In this document: one piece after another, positions 61,124-64,000 of the stretch
Numbering within the stretch: position 1 is the first letter of the stretch
Layout of the letters: each line of letters starts with the position of its first letter
NCBI RefSeq assembly: GCF_001570805.1
Contig: NZ_BCSJ01000001.1
Location: 124,001 to 188,000 of the forward strand
Length of the DNA stretch: 64,000 nt
Origin: Brevibacterium epidermidis NBRC 14811
GTDB taxonomy: Bacteria > Actinomycetota > Actinomycetes > Actinomycetales > Brevibacteriaceae
Direction: 5' to 3'
Made by a program: the position numbers and the translations under genes
The notes under the pieces: model-generated
What the model was told of the DNA's origin: nothing
What the model saw: only the letters and a program-made list of their open reading frames with translations
Databases searched by the model: none

Positions 61124-62764
61124 ATGACAACACGCGCCGGCCAGTTGGCCCAGGACAAGGATCTCGTTGACGTCCCTGCCCTTCTCGATTCCTATCACGA
61201 CTTGGTTCCCGACCCTTCGGTGCCTTCGCAAGCAGTGAGCTTCGGGACCTCCGGCCACCGCGGTTCGAGCTTCAACCGCTCTTTCAACGAGGCGCACATC
61301 GCGGCCATCACCGCGGCGATCGTCGACTTCCGCCGAGACAAAGGCATCCGTGGGCCGATCTTCCTCGGCCGTGACACTCACGCACTGAGTGAGCCCGCGT
61401 TCCTCACCGTCCTCGAGGTGCTCGCCGCAGCTGAGGTTCCGGCGCTCATCGACGAGCGCGACGGCTTCACCCCGACCCCCGCAGTCTCCCACGCGATCCT
61501 CGGCTTCAATGCCGGGAAGTCGCGCGAGGATGCGCAGGCCGACGGCATCATCGTCACTCCCAGCCACAATCCGCCCGCCGATGGTGGCATCAAGTACAAC
61601 CCGCCGCACGGCGGACCCGCCGGAACCGAGACGACGACCTGGATCGCCGAACGCGCCAACCGGTACCTGGCCGAGGGGTGGGAGAAGATCCCGCGCACCC
61701 CATTCCAGCGGGCATTCCATCTGGAGAACACCGAGAACTTCGACTACGTCTCGAACTATGTCGACGACCTCGAGTCTGTCATCGACCTCGATGTCATTCG
61801 CAGCTCCGGGCTGAAGATCGGCGCCGATCCGCTCGGCGGCGCCAGCGTCGACTACTGGGCGGCGATCGCCGAGGACTACGACCTCAACCTCGACGTCGTC
61901 CACCCGGACGTCGACCCCACCTGGTCGTTCATGACCCTGGATTGGGACGAGAACATCCGCATGGACTGCTCCTCCCCCTATGCCATGGCCGGCCTCATCG
62001 CCTCACGCAACGACTTCGACATCGCCACCGGCAACGACGCCGACGCCGATCGTCACGGCATCGTCACTCCCGATGCCGGCCTGATGAATCCCAATCACTA
62101 TCTGGCAGCGGCCATCGACTACCTGCTCGACTCCCGTACCAATTGGCCGAAGGGCGCCGCGATCGGCAAGACTCTGGTCACCTCGTCGATCGTCGACCGC
62201 ATCGTCGCCGCGCACAACCGCACCCTCTTCGAGGTGCCCGTCGGCTTCAAATGGTTCGTTCCCGGCCTGCTCGATTCGACGTTGGCCTTCGGCGGCGAGG
62301 AATCGGCCGGCGCATCGTTCCTGCGCAGCGACGGCAAGGTGTGGTCGACGGACAAGGACGGTATCATCCTCGCCCTTCTTGCCGCCGAGATGACTGCGAA
62401 GACCGGGCAGACTCCCTCGCAGCGCTACGCAGGGCTGGCTGCGAATCACGGCTCCAGCTTCTACGCGCGTCAGGATGCTCCGGCGACGCGGGCACAGAAG
62501 GAGCGGTTGGGGTCCCTGGATGCCTCCCAGGTGAGCGCGAAGACCGTCGGCGGTGAACCCGTGAAGGAGGTGCTCACCTCGGCGTCGGGAAACAATGCAC
62601 CCATCGGCGGACTCAAGGTCACCACTGACAATGCATGGTTCGCCGTGCGGCCATCCGGCACGGAAGACGTCTACAAGATCTACGCGGAATCCCTGCGCGA
62701 TGAGGACCACCTGCGCCAGGTCCAGCATGATGCGCGGACTCTCGTCGACGGCGTGCTGGACTAA
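61124..62764 (+). CDS. pgm: alpha-phosphoglucomutase
   Basis: The 546-residue protein has VSFGTSGHRGSSFNRSFNE, the phosphoserine loop IIVTPSHNPPADGGIKYNPPHGG, a metal loop GNDADADRHG, FGGEESAGASFL and the phosphate-binding AVRPSGTEDVYKIY. This is the bacterial alpha-D-glucose phosphate-specific mutase, converting glucose-6-phosphate and glucose-1-phosphate. Glucose-1-phosphate feeds nucleotide sugars, so it may support the surface-polymer genes elsewhere in the window, but it is also a general housekeeping enzyme. A strong hairpin follows the stop. Confidence 0.95.
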   Translation: MTTRAGQLAQDKDLVDVPALLDSYHDLVPDPSVPSQAVSFGTSGHRGSSFNRSFNEAHIAAITAAIVDFRRDKGIRGPIFLGRDTHALSEPAFLTVLEVLAAAEVPALIDERDGFTPTPAVSHAILGFNAGKSREDAQADGIIVTPSHNPPADGGIKYNPPHGGPAGTETTTWIAERANRYLAEGWEKIPRTPFQRAFHLENTENFDYVSNYVDDLESVIDLDVIRSSGLKIGADPLGGASVDYWAAIAEDYDLNLDVVHPDVDPTWSFMTLDWDENIRMDCSSPYAMAGLIASRNDFDIATGNDADADRHGIVTPDAGLMNPNHYLAAAIDYLLDSRTNWPKGAAIGKTLVTSSIVDRIVAAHNRTLFEVPVGFKWFVPGLLDSTLAFGGEESAGASFLRSDGKVWSTDKDGIILALLAAEMTAKTGQTPSQRYAGLAANHGSSFYARQDAPATRAQKERLGSLDASQVSAKTVGGEPVKEVLTSASGNNAPIGGLKVTTDNAWFAVRPSGTEDVYKIYAESLRDEDHLRQVQHDARTLVDGVLD

Positions 62765-63266
62765 GCACCAGCCACTGTACGAATAACTCACTTCCGCGGC
62801 TTCGAAGTGTGGATGCAGCGAACTTCATCGCTGCGCTCACACTTTGCAGCCGCGGATACTTTTGTTCACTCTTGTAAGGGCGAGTACGGATCACGATCAT
62901 GTATCGCTGCCTGCGCAGGATTGTCGCAATTGCAGAGGCCCCCAACCGAGCCGACGATACGGCCGCAATTGCGCAAACCCCGCGGGCGACTTAGACCACT
63001 GCGTCCGCATGAAGCCATGACCACGACGTTCACCCGTAAGACATGTTGCCACCAAACAGTGGTCAGCTTATGTGTAACAGCGACCGTCGCACTACTGCAA
63101 TATTCCTGTTTTCCCGCTGTGACAGACCTTGAGTCGGCTGTCAGGCTCCGTTGTCGCGCCCTCTAGATTCGATCGCAAGACTGTTCACCGTCAATCGACA
63201 TACCGCCCTGCGAAACTCACACGTCCACCAGCAGAAGCGGCCGATGAACAGAAAAGGATCGACACA
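62765..63266. other. intergenic region with terminator and paired palindromes
   Basis: This 502-base gap holds the pgm hairpin, then an AT-richer stretch with no gene I can support. The palindrome GCAATTGC occurs at 62926-62933 and again at 62965-62972, 39 bases apart, possibly operator half sites. The promoter of the secreted-protein gene must lie in its right part. Confidence 0.4.
62794..62855 (+). terminator. pgm terminator hairpin
   Basis: Arms at 62794-62820 and 62829-62855 pair at 22 of 27 positions around an eight-base loop. The stem opens with CCGCGG and is followed by ATACTTTTGTT, so it is a good factor-independent terminator. Confidence 0.75.
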
Positions 63267-63737
63267 ATGAAGTACTCCGTTCGCAACCGTGCAGCAGCCC
63301 TGGGAATCTCCACCGTCGCAGGACTCGCCGGACTCGGACTCGCCTCCGGCCCGGCCGTGGCCGCCGACGCTTCCGCGGCCGACTCATCCAGCCAGTCTGC
63401 AGACTCCGGTGCCGACACGCAGTCCGTGTACTACCCGACCGAACCGGTCAAATACGCCGACGAGCTCGTCCGAGCCTGGGGTCAGGGCGATACGGACCGG
63501 GTTGAGGCATTCGCTTCGACCAAGGTCGCCGAAGAGCTGCAGGCACACAGCGACGACGAAGTCACCCACTGGGACCGCGTCGGCGGAGAAGGTGCCGCCG
63601 GCACGACTTACGTCGACTACGAGAACTCCGTCACCGGCGAGAAGATGTCGCTCGGCATGCCCACCGAAGCCGTGGTCGACCCCGACGACGAGTGGGGCAC
63701 TCCCAACGCCGTGAACAAGGTTCAGTTTGAGGACTGA
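63267..63737 (+). CDS. small secreted protein
   Basis: ATG 63267 with AAGGA eight bases upstream gives 156 residues. Residues 1-33 are a typical signal peptide: basic start, hydrophobic core AALGISTVAGLAGLGLA and an AVA-A cleavage site. The next 20 residues are Ser/Ala/Asp-rich. The mature domain (YYPTEPVKYADELVRAWGQGDTDRVEAFAS and onward) is acidic and about 100 residues long, with no cysteine; its first part recalls small SnoaL-like or stress folds but I cannot assign it. The function is unknown. Confidence 0.8.
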   Translation: MKYSVRNRAAALGISTVAGLAGLGLASGPAVAADASAADSSSQSADSGADTQSVYYPTEPVKYADELVRAWGQGDTDRVEAFASTKVAEELQAHSDDEVTHWDRVGGEGAAGTTYVDYENSVTGEKMSLGMPTEAVVDPDDEWGTPNAVNKVQFED

Positions 63738-63765
63738 AGCTCCAGCCAACTGAACGCCGATCCAT

Positions 63766-63802
63766 CGAGCCCCGCTCCAGAACGATCCTGGAGCGGGGCT
63801 CG
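63766..63802. terminator. convergent terminator hairpin
   Basis: CGAGCCCCGCTCCAG and CTGGAGCGGGGCTCG form a perfect 15-pair stem around AACGATC, between the secreted-protein gene and the partial minus-strand gene. It lacks a T-run. Confidence 0.75.
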
Positions 63803-63866
63803 GCGTGTGACTCAGCGACGCTGGGCCTCGGCGTCTGCGGCTAAGGTGAGCGGCCTCGGCGAGGTT

Positions 63867-64000
63867 TTAGAGGTGGGCCTCCGGGGCGTTCTGCACGTAG
63901 TCGGCCACGGTGTCGTTCTTGAACGCGTCGCGGACCTTCTTCAGCTCGTCTTCGTCGACGTTGACGATCGACGCACCGTTCGGAGCGGTGCCGACGCCGG
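63867..64000 (-). CDS. 3' end of an unidentified gene
   Basis: The minus strand is open from the right edge to a TAA at 63867-63869. The last 43 residues include GASIVNVDEDELKKVRDAFK and end in APEAHL. The codon use is typical of the window. The fragment is too short for me to assign a family. Confidence 0.6.
   Translation of the reverse strand, partial: GVGTAPNGASIVNVDEDELKKVRDAFKNDTVADYVQNAPEAHL

Noticed and set aside
33350..63860. GCCTCGGCGAGG as a genome-wide regulatory repeat
   Set aside because: The same string also arises in coding DNA from Ala-Glu-Ala codons in a high-GC genome, so its intergenic copies may be chance.
1..64000. CRISPR array, tRNA, rRNA or prophage genes
   Set aside because: No regularly spaced repeats, cloverleaf genes, rRNA segments, integrases or phage structural genes were seen on reading through.

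Overview
The window is high-GC actinobacterial DNA with mostly overlapping genes. A Brevibacterium-like member of the Micrococcales/Micrococcineae is my best guess. The guess rests on the gene content (adrenodoxin-reductase-type FprA, FdxA, APS-reductase-type CysH, tandem Usp proteins) and on a cell-wall glycopolymer locus; nothing in the sequence fixes the species. There are no rRNA, tRNA, CRISPR or intact mobile elements.

Region 1 (about 0.5-34.9 kb) is a very large cell-surface glycopolymer locus. A leftward operon of nine overlapping genes runs from 19944 down to 3541. It encodes a CapD/PglF-type NDP-sugar dehydratase, a WecA/TagO-type polyprenyl-phosphate sugar-1-phosphate transferase, two GT4 enzymes, an ABC exporter (permease plus ATPase), a DUF6270 protein, and two giant proteins that join a GT2 domain to a TagF-like CDP-polyol phosphotransferase domain. 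Further left are a polysaccharide pyruvyltransferase and a GT-D enzyme, in DNA of visibly lower G+C. Divergent from this operon, a rightward block (20222-30965) encodes two CgeB-GT2 fusions, a small coiled-coil protein, two paralogous serine-hydrolase-fold proteins, a GT4 enzyme with a long N-terminal extension and a second pyruvyltransferase. A rhamnosyltransferase-like gene, wecB and divergent wecC close the region. Together they look like machinery to make, export and pyruvylate a teichoic-acid-like polymer containing polyol phosphate and sugar.

Region 2 (35.0-41.7 kb) holds a HTH/PIN toxin-antitoxin pair, an acetoacetyl-CoA synthetase and three tandem-domain universal stress proteins. Region 3 (41.7-51.5 kb) is a sulfate assimilation operon (sir-cysH-cysD-cysN-cobA-fdxA-fprA) preceded by a sirohydrochlorin chelatase gene and a divergent TauE/SafE permease gene. 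It carries its own siroheme-synthesis and electron-supply genes.

Region 4 (51.5-64 kb) holds an MFS transporter, a UvrA2-type protein, a second polysaccharide/teichoic acid ABC exporter, an FAD oxidoreductase, a PNPOx-fold stress protein, a rhodanese, a small acidic protein, phosphoglucomutase, a small secreted protein and the 3' end of an unidentified gene. Several convergent gene ends carry long, nearly perfect hairpins. Six genes have a TAnnnT box exactly six bases before the ATG, which suggests leaderless transcripts.
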